From: Nonomuraea sp. NEAU-A123 | GTDB lineage: Bacteria; Actinomycetota; Actinomycetes; Streptosporangiales; Streptosporangiaceae | Reading direction: 5' to 3' | DNA length: 64,000 nucleotides | Assembly: GCF_018603905.1 (NCBI RefSeq) | Contig: NZ_JAHFZZ010000006.1 | Location: forward strand, 496,001 to 560,000 | Shown here: piece by piece, positions 51,965-60,818 of the stretch | Position numbering within the stretch: position 1 is the first letter of the stretch | Layout: each line of letters starts with the position of its first letter | Translations under genes and position numbers: made by a program | Notes under the pieces: model-generated | Databases searched by the model: none | The model's input: the letters and a program-made list of their open reading frames with translations, nothing else | What the model was told of the DNA's origin: nothing

Positions 51965-53407
51965 GTGGTTAACGTGCTGTGTCGACTCGCCTGCGTTCTG
52001 CTGCTGCTATCGGCGGCAGCGGCGCCGATGATCCGGCCGGCGATGGCCTCCGGGGCTACTCGGCCGAACATCGTCTTCGTGGTGGCGGACGACCTGGAGA
52101 ACGGGACGCTCCCGTACTTTCCCGCGATAACCCAGCAGTTGGTGCAGCAGGGCGCCTCGTTCGAGCGGTTCTTCGTGACGAACTCCTGGTGCTGCCCGTC
52201 GCGCACGTCGATCCTGCGTTCCCAGTACGTCCACAGCCATGGGGTGCTGACCAACACCGCGCCGGAAGGCGGCTTCGACCGCTTCCACACCCTGGGGTTG
52301 GAACGTTCCACGATCGGGACCTGGATGCAGCAGGCCGGCTACCGCACGGGGCTGATGGGCAAGTTCCTCAACCACTATCCGGGCAACACCGCCGCCGAGA
52401 CGTACGTGCCGCCCGGCTGGCACGAGTGGGACGTGCCCGTACGCAACCTGTACCAGGAGTACGGCTACCGCCTCAACGAGAACGGGCACCTGGTGGACCA
52501 CGGCTGGGGCGAGGAGGACTACCTGGAGGACGTGCTGGCGGGCAAGGCCCGTGACTTCATCACCGCCGCCCAGCAGCCGTTCTTCCTCTACCTCGCCCCC
52601 ATCGCGCCGCACAACCCGGCCAACCCCGCTATCCGGCACGTCGACGCGTTCGCCGGGGCGCAGGCGCCGCGCACGCCGTCGTTCAACCAGCCGGACGTGT
52701 CGGAGGAGCCGGAGTGGCTGCGATCGCGGCCGCCGATCTCGCAGAAGGGCGTCAACGAGATCGACGAGCGCTACCGCAGGAGGCTGCGGGCCATGCTCGG
52801 CGTCGACGATCTCGTCAGCTCGTTGATCACCACCCTCCGGGCCACCGGCAAGCTCGACAACACCTACATCTTCTTCACCTCCGACAATGGCTTCCATCTC
52901 GGGACTCATCGCCTCGCGCAGGGCAAGACCACTCCGTTCGAGGAGTCCATCCACGTCCCGCTGGTGGTGCGCGGGCCGGGCATCGCGCCGGGCTCGACGA
53001 TCAAGGAGCTGACGGCGACGGTGGACCTGGCCACCACCTTCGCCGCGCTCGGCGGGGCCCCGGTGCCGCCGTTCGTCGAAGGGCGGTCGCTGGTGCCGCT
53101 GTTGCAGGGGCAGCGGCCGTCGCCGTGGCGGCGGAACATACTGGTCGAGTTCAGCAGGCCCGTCGACGTGTCGTCGGCGGCGCAGACGCCGGTGCCCTCC
53201 TATGAGGCATTGCGGACAGAGGCGTACACGTATGTGAGGTACGCGACCGGCGACATCCAGCTCTACGACCTCAACCGAGATCCGTACGAGCTGCACAACC
53301 TCGCGCGGCTCGCGGATCCGGGGCTCCTGCTGGGGCTCCAGGAACGGCTGTCGAGGATGCACGCCTGCTCGGGCGCCAATTGCCGGGAAGCCGACTCAGC
53401 CGACTGA
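51965..53407 (+). CDS. Secreted sulfatase
   Basis: A 480-residue alkaline-phosphatase-fold sulfatase with an N-terminal signal peptide (hydrophobic stretch to about residue 29, AMA-SG). Metal ligands Asp42-Asp43 lie in FVVADDLENG. The formylglycine motif C-x-P-S-R is CCPSR, with Cys76 to be converted by a formylglycine-generating enzyme. The metal-binding FTSDNGFHLGTH is intact. It would remove sulfate from a polysaccharide or aryl sulfate outside the cell. Start GTG at 51965, with a nearby GTG at 51974 as alternative. The 3' end overlaps the AraC gene by 12 bp. Confidence 0.92.
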   Translation: MVNVLCRLACVLLLLSAAAAPMIRPAMASGATRPNIVFVVADDLENGTLPYFPAITQQLVQQGASFERFFVTNSWCCPSRTSILRSQYVHSHGVLTNTAPEGGFDRFHTLGLERSTIGTWMQQAGYRTGLMGKFLNHYPGNTAAETYVPPGWHEWDVPVRNLYQEYGYRLNENGHLVDHGWGEEDYLEDVLAGKARDFITAAQQPFFLYLAPIAPHNPANPAIRHVDAFAGAQAPRTPSFNQPDVSEEPEWLRSRPPISQKGVNEIDERYRRRLRAMLGVDDLVSSLITTLRATGKLDNTYIFFTSDNGFHLGTHRLAQGKTTPFEESIHVPLVVRGPGIAPGSTIKELTATVDLATTFAALGGAPVPPFVEGRSLVPLLQGQRPSPWRRNILVEFSRPVDVSSAAQTPVPSYEALRTEAYTYVRYATGDIQLYDLNRDPYELHNLARLADPGLLLGLQERLSRMHACSGANCREADSAD

Positions 53408-54124
53408 GCAGGTGCCGGGGACGGGCAGCCGGCCCGCCCGGTAGGCGTTCGGAGGCACCCCCATCACCTCTCGGAACTCCGCCGTCATGTGCGACTGGTC
53501 GTAGTAGCCCGCGTCGGCGGCCAGTGACGCCGCCCCCTCGCGGCACACCCTGGCCAGCACGCCACGGACCCGGTTGATGCGGGCGAACCGCTTGGGCGGG
53601 ACGCCCACGCCGCCCGTGAACAGGTTGCGCAAGTGCCGCTCGCTCACCCCCAGCTCCCTGGCCACCTCGGTCACCGGGGGTCGCTCCGCTCCGACCGACA
53701 GCAGCGCCGCCGCCGCGCCCACCAGGCCGGCCCGGTCCAGGTCGGCGGGCGACTGCGCGGCGAGCCGGTCGAGGAACGCCGCCTCCAGCCGCGCCATGAC
53801 CCGCTCCGCCCAGTCACCTCCCGTCACCAGGCCCGCCAGCTCGTCTGCCAGCCGGTCCGCTCGTACCCCCCAAAGGTCCCGAAGGGGGATGATCTGGTCC
53901 ACGAGCTCGCTCATCGGCGCTCCGAGCAGGGGCCGGGCGGTCTCCGGGCGCAGCCGTACCGTGACGCAGTGCGGCACGTCCTTGGGCGCCAGGTAGGACG
54001 CCCGCGTACGCGGCCCCATCACGAACAGGCGCCCGCCCCCGTCCACCGTGCGGAAGGCCACCATCGGCGCGGTGTCGGGCTCCCGGACGTGGATCCGTCC
54101 GGCTCTCGGAAGTGCGGTGCTCAT
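53396..54124 (-). CDS. AraC-family transcriptional regulator
   Basis: A 242-residue regulator. The N-terminal ~130 residues form a DUF6597-like ligand domain. The C-terminus holds the two-HTH AraC domain: EVARELGVSERHLRNLFTGG, then AADAGYYDQSHMTAEFREVM. It is divergent from the NmrA-like gene, about 50 bp away, and most likely controls it. Confidence 0.9.
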   Translation of the reverse strand: MSTALPRAGRIHVREPDTAPMVAFRTVDGGGRLFVMGPRTRASYLAPKDVPHCVTVRLRPETARPLLGAPMSELVDQIIPLRDLWGVRADRLADELAGLVTGGDWAERVMARLEAAFLDRLAAQSPADLDRAGLVGAAAALLSVGAERPPVTEVARELGVSERHLRNLFTGGVGVPPKRFARINRVRGVLARVCREGAASLAADAGYYDQSHMTAEFREVMGVPPNAYRAGRLPVPGTCSVG

Positions 54125-54175
54125 GTGCCGATTCTTCCTATAACCAAGGGGAGGTGCGCTGCCAGCCTCAAAGGC

Positions 54176-55018
54176 ATGATCCTGATCACCGGTGCCACCG
54201 GCACCATAGGCAGCCTGACCGTCCGCCTCCTCATCGAGCGCGGTGCAGCCGTCCGCTCCATGACCCGGGACCTCTCCCGCGCGCCCGGCGGCGAAGCCGT
54301 CCAGGCCGACTTCGAAGACCCGCGATCGCTGCGGCAGGCGTTCGAGGGCGTGTCGGCCGCCCTCCTGCTGACCGGATTCGGCCAGAAGCTGAAGGAGCAC
54401 GACCAGGCCATGATCGAGGCGGCCAGAGCGGCGGGCGTCAAGAAGGTGGTGAAGCTCTCGGCCATCGGCACGGGCGACACCGACGACCCCGCCGACGTCA
54501 GATCGTGGCACGTGCCGGGCGAGGAGGCCATCAAGGCGAGCGGCATGTCGTGGACCATGCTCCGCCCGGCCGGCTTCGCCTCCAACTCGCTGGGCTGGGC
54601 GGAAACCGTCAAGTCGGGCGGCCCGCTCCCCAACTTCACCGGCGACGGCGCGCAGCCCATCGTCGACCCGCGCGACATCGCGGCCGTGGCGGTGGCCGCT
54701 CTCACCACGAGCGCGCACGACTCGCGGACCTACGAGCTCACGGGCCCGGAGCTGCTCAGCGTCCCCGCCCAGGTGGCGATCCTGGCCAAGGTGCTCGGCC
54801 GGCCGCTGGAGACCGTCGAGATCCCCATCGAGACGGCCAAGGAGCGGATGCTCGCCTCGGGCGCCGATCCCACCCTGGTCGAAGTCGCGGCCACCGGCTG
54901 GACCATGCTCAAGGAGGTGGGCTGGCCGCACGTCTCGGACGACGTCAAGTCGGTGCTGGGCCGCCCGGCCGCCTCCTACGAGTCCTGGGTCCAGGACCAC
55001 CGGGCCGCTTTCAGCTAA
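54176..55018 (+). CDS. NmrA-like NAD(P)-binding protein (atypical SDR)
   Basis: A 280-residue Rossmann protein beginning MILITGATGTIGSLTVRLL. The glycine motif G-x-x-G-x-x-G is intact but the catalytic Y-x-x-x-K is absent, as in NmrA/SDR_a5 proteins, which bind NAD(P) and either sense redox state or reduce quinones. It is divergent from the AraC regulator. Its 3' end overlaps the FCD-GntR gene by 8 bp on opposite strands. Confidence 0.88.
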   Translation: MILITGATGTIGSLTVRLLIERGAAVRSMTRDLSRAPGGEAVQADFEDPRSLRQAFEGVSAALLLTGFGQKLKEHDQAMIEAARAAGVKKVVKLSAIGTGDTDDPADVRSWHVPGEEAIKASGMSWTMLRPAGFASNSLGWAETVKSGGPLPNFTGDGAQPIVDPRDIAAVAVAALTTSAHDSRTYELTGPELLSVPAQVAILAKVLGRPLETVEIPIETAKERMLASGADPTLVEVAATGWTMLKEVGWPHVSDDVKSVLGRPAASYESWVQDHRAAFS

Positions 55019-55700
55019 GAGACGGGTACGCGTGGGCCAGGTGCTCGGCGACCGCGGTCGCGGCCTCCTCGGCATCGCCCGCCTGTACGGCCGCGAGAAT
55101 GCGTTCGTGGTCGGCCCGTAGCACGGACGTGTCGCCGAGCCGCGTCACCGCCTCCACCGAGTAGCGCCGCATCGTGTCGCGCAGCGACCGCATGATGGCC
55201 GAGATCAGCCGGTTCCCCGACGCGTCCGCCAGCGCGCAGTGGAAGGCGGTGTCGTGCTCGACGAACTCCTCCGCCGACCGCGCCGCGTCCATGCCCGCCA
55301 GGGCGGCGGCGAGGCCGGAGGTGTCGGCCCCGGCCGTGGCCGCGCGTGTCGCCGCCCAGCGTTCGATCATCAGCCGGGTGTCGATCACCTCGCGCAGCTC
55401 CAGGCTGGCCAGTCCCAGATGCAGCCGGAGCAGGTCGGTGAGCGCCGTGTCGGGGCGGGACGTGAGCACCGCCCCGGCGTCCGGCCCCCGCCCCACCTGC
55501 GAGGACACCACGCCGAGCGTCTCCAGCACGCGCATGGCCTCCCGCACCGACGAGCGGCTGACCCCCAGTTGCTCGGCCAGGCTGCGCTCGGCGGGCAGCC
55601 GGTCGCCGGCCGTGAGACCGTCCTCGGCGATGCGCCGTTCGATCTGTGCGAGTACATCCTCGAAGGTGCGAGTCCGCCGGACGGGACGCCAGTCGGTCAC
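55011..55700 (-). CDS. FCD-type GntR repressor of the lut operon
   Basis: A 229-residue FadR-subfamily regulator. The winged HTH is LAEQLGVSRSSVREAMRVLE and the C-terminal helical FCD domain has metal-ligand positions in EHDTAFHCALADASGN. The start is one of two adjacent GTGs (55703 or 55700), with GGGGGA upstream. It is divergent from lutABC, with two palindromic sites between them. LldR/LutR-type relatives respond to lactate, so lactate induction is the likely logic. Confidence 0.9.
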   Translation of the reverse strand: MTDWRPVRRTRTFEDVLAQIERRIAEDGLTAGDRLPAERSLAEQLGVSRSSVREAMRVLETLGVVSSQVGRGPDAGAVLTSRPDTALTDLLRLHLGLASLELREVIDTRLMIERWAATRAATAGADTSGLAAALAGMDAARSAEEFVEHDTAFHCALADASGNRLISAIMRSLRDTMRRYSVEAVTRLGDTSVLRADHERILAAVQAGDAEEAATAVAEHLAHAYPSLS

Positions 55701-55725
55701 CACTGTCCCCCTGGGTGTGGATTCG

Positions 55726-55759
55726 ATATGGTCTGACCATATTGTGGTCAGACCATACA
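55726..55759. promoter_or_regulatory. Two FCD-GntR operators, lut operon
   Basis: Two TGGTC-N-GACCA palindromes lie at 55729-55739 and 55745-55755, 16 bp apart. The first extends to a perfect 17-bp palindrome (55726-55742). The TGGT-N3-ACCA core matches sites of FadR-subfamily GntR repressors such as PdhR and LldR. The second ends 19 bp before the lutA start. Confidence 0.8.
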
Positions 55760-55773
55760 TCGGAAGGAGAGTT

Positions 55774-56523
55774 GTGCGAGTCGCCCTGTTCATCACGTGC
55801 GTGAACGACACGCTCTTCCCCGGCACCGGCAAGGCCGTCGTGTCGCTCCTGCGCAGGCTCGGCTGCGAGGTGGACTTCCCCACCGCCCAGACGTGCTGCG
55901 GCCAGATGCACGTCAACACGGGCTACCGCCAGGAGGGCGTCCGGCTGGCACGCCGCTTCACCGAGGTGTTCGCCGGATACGACGCGGTCGTCGCGCCGTC
56001 CGGATCGTGCGCCGCCATGGTGCGCGAGCAGTACCCCAAGCTCGTACGGCCGGGCAGCAGGGGAGCGGCGGCGATCGCCGAGGTCACGCCCAAGGTGTAC
56101 GAGCTATCCGAGTTCCTGCTGGACGTCCTGAAGGTCGACGACGTAGGCGCATATTTCCCGCACCGGGTGACCTATCACCCGACGTGTCACTCGCTGCGCG
56201 GGCTGCACCTCGGCGACCGCCCGACCAGGCTCCTCCAGAACGTCCGGGGCCTGGAGCTGGTCCCGCTCCCGGCGGCGGACGAGTGCTGCGGCTTCGGCGG
56301 CACGTTCTCCGTCAAGAACCCGGCCGTCTCCGCCGCCATGGGCGCCGACAAGGCACGCAGCGTGCTCGACACTGGTGCCGAGGTGCTGTGCGCGGCCGAC
56401 AACTCGTGCCTGATGCACATCGGCGGCACACTCAGCCGCCAGCGGACCGGGGTCCGGATCATGCACCTCGCCGAGATCCTCGCCTCTACTGAAGCTTCCA
56501 GCCAAGGTGGCGACGCCCAATGA
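55774..56523 (+). CDS. lutA: L-lactate utilisation protein LutA (CCG-domain)
   Basis: A 249-residue protein with two CCG domains: TCCGQMHVNTGY (Cys41-Cys42) and ECCGFGGTFSVK. These cysteine-rich units carry Fe-S or redox chemistry in heterodisulfide-reductase-like complexes. LutABC oxidises L-lactate to pyruvate as a three-protein complex. GTG start with GGAAGGAG upstream. It overlaps lutB by ATGA. Confidence 0.93.
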   Translation: MRVALFITCVNDTLFPGTGKAVVSLLRRLGCEVDFPTAQTCCGQMHVNTGYRQEGVRLARRFTEVFAGYDAVVAPSGSCAAMVREQYPKLVRPGSRGAAAIAEVTPKVYELSEFLLDVLKVDDVGAYFPHRVTYHPTCHSLRGLHLGDRPTRLLQNVRGLELVPLPAADECCGFGGTFSVKNPAVSAAMGADKARSVLDTGAEVLCAADNSCLMHIGGTLSRQRTGVRIMHLAEILASTEASSQGGDAQ

Positions 56524-57911
56524 GCGCGACATTCATCGGTATGCCAGGAAATTTCCCGCAAAATGCGGCGAAAGCCGTACAGAACTCTCAGCTTCGCTAC
56601 AACCTCCGCAAGGCCACGCACACCATCCGGGGCAAGCGCGCGAACGTCGTCAACGAGCTCCCCGACTGGCAGGAGCTCCGTGCGGCCGGTAAGGCGATCA
56701 AGGACGACACCCTGCGCCACCTCGACCGCTACCTCGTCCAGATGGAGGAGGCCGTGACCAGGGCGGGCGGCCACGTCCACTGGGCCCGCGACGCCGACGA
56801 GGCCAACCGCATCGTCACCCGGCTCGTCCAGGCCACCGGCGAGAGCGAGGTGGTCAAGGTCAAGTCGATGGCCACCCAGGAGATCGGCCTCAACGAGGCG
56901 CTGGCCGCGCAGGGCATCACCGCCTACGAGACCGACCTGGCCGAGCTGATCGTCCAGCTCGGCGACGACTTCCCGAGCCACATCCTGGTCCCCGCGATCC
57001 ACCGCAACCGGGCCGAGATCCGCGAGATCTTCCTCGACAAGATGCGCCCGGTCCCGGCGGACCTCACCGACGAGCCGCGCGCGCTGGCCGAGGCCGCCCG
57101 GCTGCACCTGCGCGAACGCTTCCTCAAGAGCAAGGTCGCCGTCTCGGGCGCCAACTTCATGATCGCCGAGACCGGCACACTGGTGGTGCTGGAGTCCGAG
57201 GGCAACGGCCGGATGTGCCTCACGCTGCCGGAGACCCTGATCAGCGTGGTCGGCATCGAGAAGCTGCTGCCCTCCTGGCGCGACCTGGAGGTCTTCATGC
57301 AGCTACTGCCGCGCAGCTCCACCGGCGAGCGCATGAACCCCTACACCAGCATGTGGACCGGCTCGACCGAGGGCCAGGACTTCCATCTGGTGCTGCTCGA
57401 CAACGGCCGCACGAACGTGCTCGCCGACGAGGTGGGCCGCCAGGCGCTGCGCTGCATCCGCTGCTCGGCCTGCCTGAACGTCTGCCCGGTCTACGAACGC
57501 GCGGGCGGCCACGCCTACGGCTCGGTCTACCCGGGCCCGATCGGTGCGATCCTCACCCCGCAGCTCAGGGGCATGTCGTCGGAGCTCGACGCCTCGCTGC
57601 CGTACGCCTCCAGCCTCTGCGGCGCCTGCTACGAGGTGTGCCCGGTCGCGATCGACATCCCCGAGGTGCTCGTGGACCTGCGCGCCAAGGTCCACCACGC
57701 GCCGGCCGAGCGCGCGGGCATGCGCGTGGCGGGCTGGATACTCAACGACGAGGTACGGCTGTCGAAGGCGCAACGCCTGGCCAGCCGCTTCCGCAAGGTG
57801 GTGCCGAAACGCCTGCCGGGCCCGCTGTCGGCCTGGACCGACACCCGGGACCTGCCGGAGATTCCGGAAGAATCGTTCAGAGACTGGTGGGAGCGTAATG
57901 AGCGCGCGTGA
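56520..57911 (+). CDS. lutB: L-lactate utilisation iron-sulfur protein LutB
   Basis: A 463-residue protein with an N-terminal LutB/YkgG-like domain (about 60-290) and a ferredoxin-type C-terminal part. Cluster ligands are Cys312, 315, 318 and 322 (CIRCSACLNVCP) and Cys367, 370 and 374 (CGACYEVCP). It is the electron-carrying subunit of the lactate oxidase complex. Its 3' end overlaps lutC by 14 bp. Confidence 0.94.
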   Translation: MSATFIGMPGNFPQNAAKAVQNSQLRYNLRKATHTIRGKRANVVNELPDWQELRAAGKAIKDDTLRHLDRYLVQMEEAVTRAGGHVHWARDADEANRIVTRLVQATGESEVVKVKSMATQEIGLNEALAAQGITAYETDLAELIVQLGDDFPSHILVPAIHRNRAEIREIFLDKMRPVPADLTDEPRALAEAARLHLRERFLKSKVAVSGANFMIAETGTLVVLESEGNGRMCLTLPETLISVVGIEKLLPSWRDLEVFMQLLPRSSTGERMNPYTSMWTGSTEGQDFHLVLLDNGRTNVLADEVGRQALRCIRCSACLNVCPVYERAGGHAYGSVYPGPIGAILTPQLRGMSSELDASLPYASSLCGACYEVCPVAIDIPEVLVDLRAKVHHAPAERAGMRVAGWILNDEVRLSKAQRLASRFRKVVPKRLPGPLSAWTDTRDLPEIPEESFRDWWERNERA

Positions 57912-58482
57912 CGAGATCCTGGCCAGGGTCCGCCGAGCCGTGGAAGGCGCGCCCGAGGTGGCGATCCCGCGCGGCTACCGCACGACAGTGCGGGTGGCGG
58001 ACCTGGTGGGGCTGTTCGCCGAACGGGTGGACGACTACCGCGCGGTCGTGCACGTGCTGCCTTCGGCCGAGGTGCCCGGCAAGATAGCCGAGCTGGTGGC
58101 CGGCCGCCGGATGGTCGTGCCGGACGGGCTGCCGCCGGAGTGGCAGGTGCCCGGCGGCGTCGCGGGCGGCACGGTGGCCGAGCTGGACGGCGCCGACGGG
58201 GTGGTCACCGGCTGCGCGGTGGCGATCGCCGAGACCGGCACGATCGTCCTCGACGCGGGCCCCGGCCAGGGCCGCAGGGCTCAGACCCTGGTGCCCGACT
58301 ATCACCTGTGCGTGGTCCGCGCGGACCAGATCGTGGCCGGTGTCCCGGAAGCGGTGGCCAGGCTCGACCCGGTCCGCCCGCTGACCTGGATCAGCGGGCC
58401 GTCGGCCACCAGCGACATCGAGCTCAACCGGGTGGAGGGCGTGCACGGCCCCAGGACGCTGGAAGTGATCATAAGTACCTGA
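57898..58482 (+). CDS. lutC: L-lactate utilisation protein LutC
   Basis: A 194-residue LutC/YkgG-family subunit. Conserved features are the GCAVAIAETGTIVLDAGPG segment and the C-terminal SGPSATSDIELNRVEGVHGP, the family signature. It completes the lutABC set. The 3' end overlaps the convergent baeRF-like gene by 14 bp. Confidence 0.93.
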   Translation: MSARDEILARVRRAVEGAPEVAIPRGYRTTVRVADLVGLFAERVDDYRAVVHVLPSAEVPGKIAELVAGRRMVVPDGLPPEWQVPGGVAGGTVAELDGADGVVTGCAVAIAETGTIVLDAGPGQGRRAQTLVPDYHLCVVRADQIVAGVPEAVARLDPVRPLTWISGPSATSDIELNRVEGVHGPRTLEVIIST

Positions 58483-59485
58483 TGACCGCCGCCACGTCCG
58501 CGACCTCCGGCGTGAACCACAGTTCGGCGTCCGTCATGGTCGCGGCCCTGGCCAGCGCGGAGTCCGCGCGCTCCGGCACCGGCTCGTCGACCCCCCAGCG
58601 GCGTAGCTCCCCGGCGTCGGGGGCCAGTTGCGTGCCGCCGCCGCCGATCCACATGGGCTGCGGCAGCTCGCCCGGCATGAGCACCGCGTGCACCCTGCCC
58701 TCCCGCAGGGCGAGCGCGACGCCGGCCCGTCCGGTGGGGCCGCCGGTCTCACGGTGCCGGTCGACCAGCTCCGCCCGCCGGCGCTCGAGGTAGCCGTCGA
58801 GCGCGGTCTCGGCGTCGCGTTCGAACTGCCCGTGGTCGGCCCGGCTGCCGTGCTCGACCATCATCACGCGGTCCGCGGACTTCGTACCGAGGTGGTTGCA
58901 GAGCAGCGAGCGTGACTTCGGCTCGCCGGCCAGCACGATCAGTTCGAGGCCGAGCCGCCGGACCTGCTCGTCGATCTCGTGCGCGGCGGCCACCGCGTTC
59001 TGCTCCCACGCCTCTTCCACGGCGGGCTGGTACCGCTTCCGCGACCAACCGCCCTGCGCGGTCTTCTGCAGCGGCCACGTGGCGGCCTCGGCGGTGGACC
59101 GGCGTGGCGAGCCGCCGCCGAAGACGGTCAGCTCGGCGCCCGCGTGGTCGGCGATGACCCGCAGATGCGGCACGTTCTCCCCGCGTAGCATCAGCATGGG
59201 CGTGACCAGCGGCAACGGTGAGTACGCGGCCAGCCCGGACGGCTCCTCGGCGAACGTCTCCGCCAGCACCACGTCCCCGTGGGTGGCGAACATCGCCTGC
59301 CCGCCCGCCGCTCCGGCCGCCTCCGCCTCCAGGGCGTCGAGCGTCGCCGGGTCCGCCTCGCCACGGAGCCGTTGGCGCAGTCCCTGCCAGTGTCGCTCGC
59401 GGTCGCGTTGGGTGAGCCCGGCCAGATAGACCGAGGCATACGGCCCGCGGCGCTCAAAGAGCGGCCGGATGAAGTCGAGCCGCAC
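58469..59485 (-). CDS. baeRF/Vms1-like release-factor domain protein
   Basis: A 338-residue protein of the bacterial eRF1-like group (baeRF, Rv2629-like). It starts with FERRGPYASVYLAG and has the eRF1-like core ELIVLAGEPKSRSLLCNHL. These proteins are presumed to act on stalled ribosomes or peptidyl-tRNA, by analogy with Vms1. GTG start at 59485 with AGGTGG six bases upstream. That ribosome site lies at the end of a 19-codon open frame just upstream. Confidence 0.8.
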   Translation of the reverse strand: MRLDFIRPLFERRGPYASVYLAGLTQRDRERHWQGLRQRLRGEADPATLDALEAEAAGAAGGQAMFATHGDVVLAETFAEEPSGLAAYSPLPLVTPMLMLRGENVPHLRVIADHAGAELTVFGGGSPRRSTAEAATWPLQKTAQGGWSRKRYQPAVEEAWEQNAVAAAHEIDEQVRRLGLELIVLAGEPKSRSLLCNHLGTKSADRVMMVEHGSRADHGQFERDAETALDGYLERRRAELVDRHRETGGPTGRAGVALALREGRVHAVLMPGELPQPMWIGGGGTQLAPDAGELRRWGVDEPVPERADSALARAATMTDAELWFTPEVADVAAVIRYL

Positions 59486-59488
59486 CGC

Positions 59489-59548
59489 TCACCACCTCCG
59501 CTTCGCCACGCCGAGCCCGAGCGCCTCCGCGATGCTGCCACGTTTCAT
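59489..59548 (-). CDS. Possible 19-residue leader peptide upstream of baeRF gene
   Basis: ATG to TGA frame encoding MKRGSIAEALGLGVAKRRW. The ATG is preceded by GGGAG. The final codons AGG TGG TGA also form the Shine-Dalgarno of the baeRF gene, whose GTG is 3 bp after this stop. Translation of this peptide would strongly affect initiation at the main gene. It is basic and ends Arg-Arg-Trp. Confidence 0.5.
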   Translation of the reverse strand: MKRGSIAEALGLGVAKRRW

Positions 59549-59623
59549 GGGGGTCACTCCCTCTCCCTTGCGCCCTACCCCCGCTTTCATGGGCAAACAT
59601 CGTGAGTGTGTACCCTGCCGAGG

Positions 59624-60703
59624 GTGTTCGATCCCGGCGTGAGAATCACCACCGCGCGGCTCGTGCTCCGGCCTTTCAGCACCAGGGATGCCGACCGGAT
59701 CCGTTCGATCGTGCAGTCCGGTGTCCAGTTCCTGCCGCCCGGCACGCCCGCCAAGGTGTCGGGCATCACGCACTGGCTCAAGACCGGCGTGCACGAGCTG
59801 CACCGCTCCGGGCAGGGCGTGCACCTGGCGATGGCCGACGCCGACGATCGCGTCGTCGGCGCCATCAGCCTGTTCAAGACCTCGTGGGGCGCGGGCACGA
59901 CCGAGGTCGGCTACGGCGTGCACCCCCTCTACCGGGGCCGCGGCTTCGGCCCCGAAGCCGTACGCGGGCTGGTCGACTGGGTGTTCGCCACCACCGAGCT
60001 GCGCAGGATCGATCTGACGGCCAACCTCGACAACCTGGCCTCGCTGCGCGTCGCGCAGAAAGCGGGCTTCACCTGGGAAGGCGTCCTCCGTGACGCCGCC
60101 ATGGAGGACGACGGGCCGCACGATCTGGTGATCTTCGGCCTGCTGCGCGGCGACAGCCGCGTCCCTTTCGAAACGCTGCCCCGGACCGAGCTGCGTACCC
60201 AGCGGCTGATGCTCAGGCCGCTGGCCGAGGCGGACGTGGCGGACCTGGCGGCCACGGGCGCCGACCCGCTCACCCAGGCCGAGACCGGGCTGCCGCGCGG
60301 CTACACCGAGGCGGACGCCCGCGCGTTCATCGGCGCCGCCGAGCGGGCGCGGACCAGGGGACACGGGATCGCCTACGCCGTGGCGGAGCTGGCCGGCGGC
60401 CGTTTCGTGGCGAACGTCGACCTCAGGGACGCCGACTGGGCCAACAGGACGGTGGAGGTCGGCTACATGACCGCGCCCTGGGCCCGCGGCAAGGGGTACG
60501 CGGGGGAGGCGGTGCGGGCCGTGGCCCGCTGGTTGTTCGTCACGCAGGGTTTCGGGCGGCTGCAACTGCGTGCGGCGGTCTCCAACGTGGCCTCGCAGCG
60601 CGTCGCGGAGAAGGCGGGCTTCGTCCGCGAGGGCGTGGTGCGCAACGCGCTTCACGGTCAGGACCTGGTCGTCTACAGCCTCATCCCGACTGATCTGATC
60701 TAA
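59624..60703 (+). CDS. Tandem GNAT acetyltransferase
   Basis: A 359-residue protein with two complete GNAT (RimJ-like) domains. Domain 1 (about 5-175) has VGYGVHPLYRGRGFGPEAVR; domain 2 (about 185-355) has VGYMTAPWARGKGYAGEAVR. Both acetyl-CoA loops (R/K-G-x-G-x-G/A) are intact. It starts from a GTG at 59624, seven bases after TACCCT, which would make a leaderless mRNA. A GTG at 59606 is the alternative start. Substrate unknown. Confidence 0.85.
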   Translation: MFDPGVRITTARLVLRPFSTRDADRIRSIVQSGVQFLPPGTPAKVSGITHWLKTGVHELHRSGQGVHLAMADADDRVVGAISLFKTSWGAGTTEVGYGVHPLYRGRGFGPEAVRGLVDWVFATTELRRIDLTANLDNLASLRVAQKAGFTWEGVLRDAAMEDDGPHDLVIFGLLRGDSRVPFETLPRTELRTQRLMLRPLAEADVADLAATGADPLTQAETGLPRGYTEADARAFIGAAERARTRGHGIAYAVAELAGGRFVANVDLRDADWANRTVEVGYMTAPWARGKGYAGEAVRAVARWLFVTQGFGRLQLRAAVSNVASQRVAEKAGFVREGVVRNALHGQDLVVYSLIPTDLI

Positions 60704-60715
60704 GGGAGGTCGCCC

Positions 60716-60754
60716 ATGAGTGGGTGGTTCGTGCGGACAGGCACACCGGACTGA
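60716..60754 (+). CDS. Possible 12-residue leader peptide upstream of cobL
   Basis: ATG to TGA frame encoding MSGWFVRTGTPD, preceded by GGGAGGT at good spacing, a far better ribosome site than that of cobL itself. It lies between the GNAT stop and the cobL start, 64 bp before the latter. It may be a regulatory leader or a small protein. Confidence 0.45.
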   Translation: MSGWFVRTGTPD

Positions 60755-60818
60755 CCTTCGTACCCCTTTGTGAAACACCTCGGCAACCGTCACCCTTAGT
60801 GGTGAGGCGGTGAGGCGC

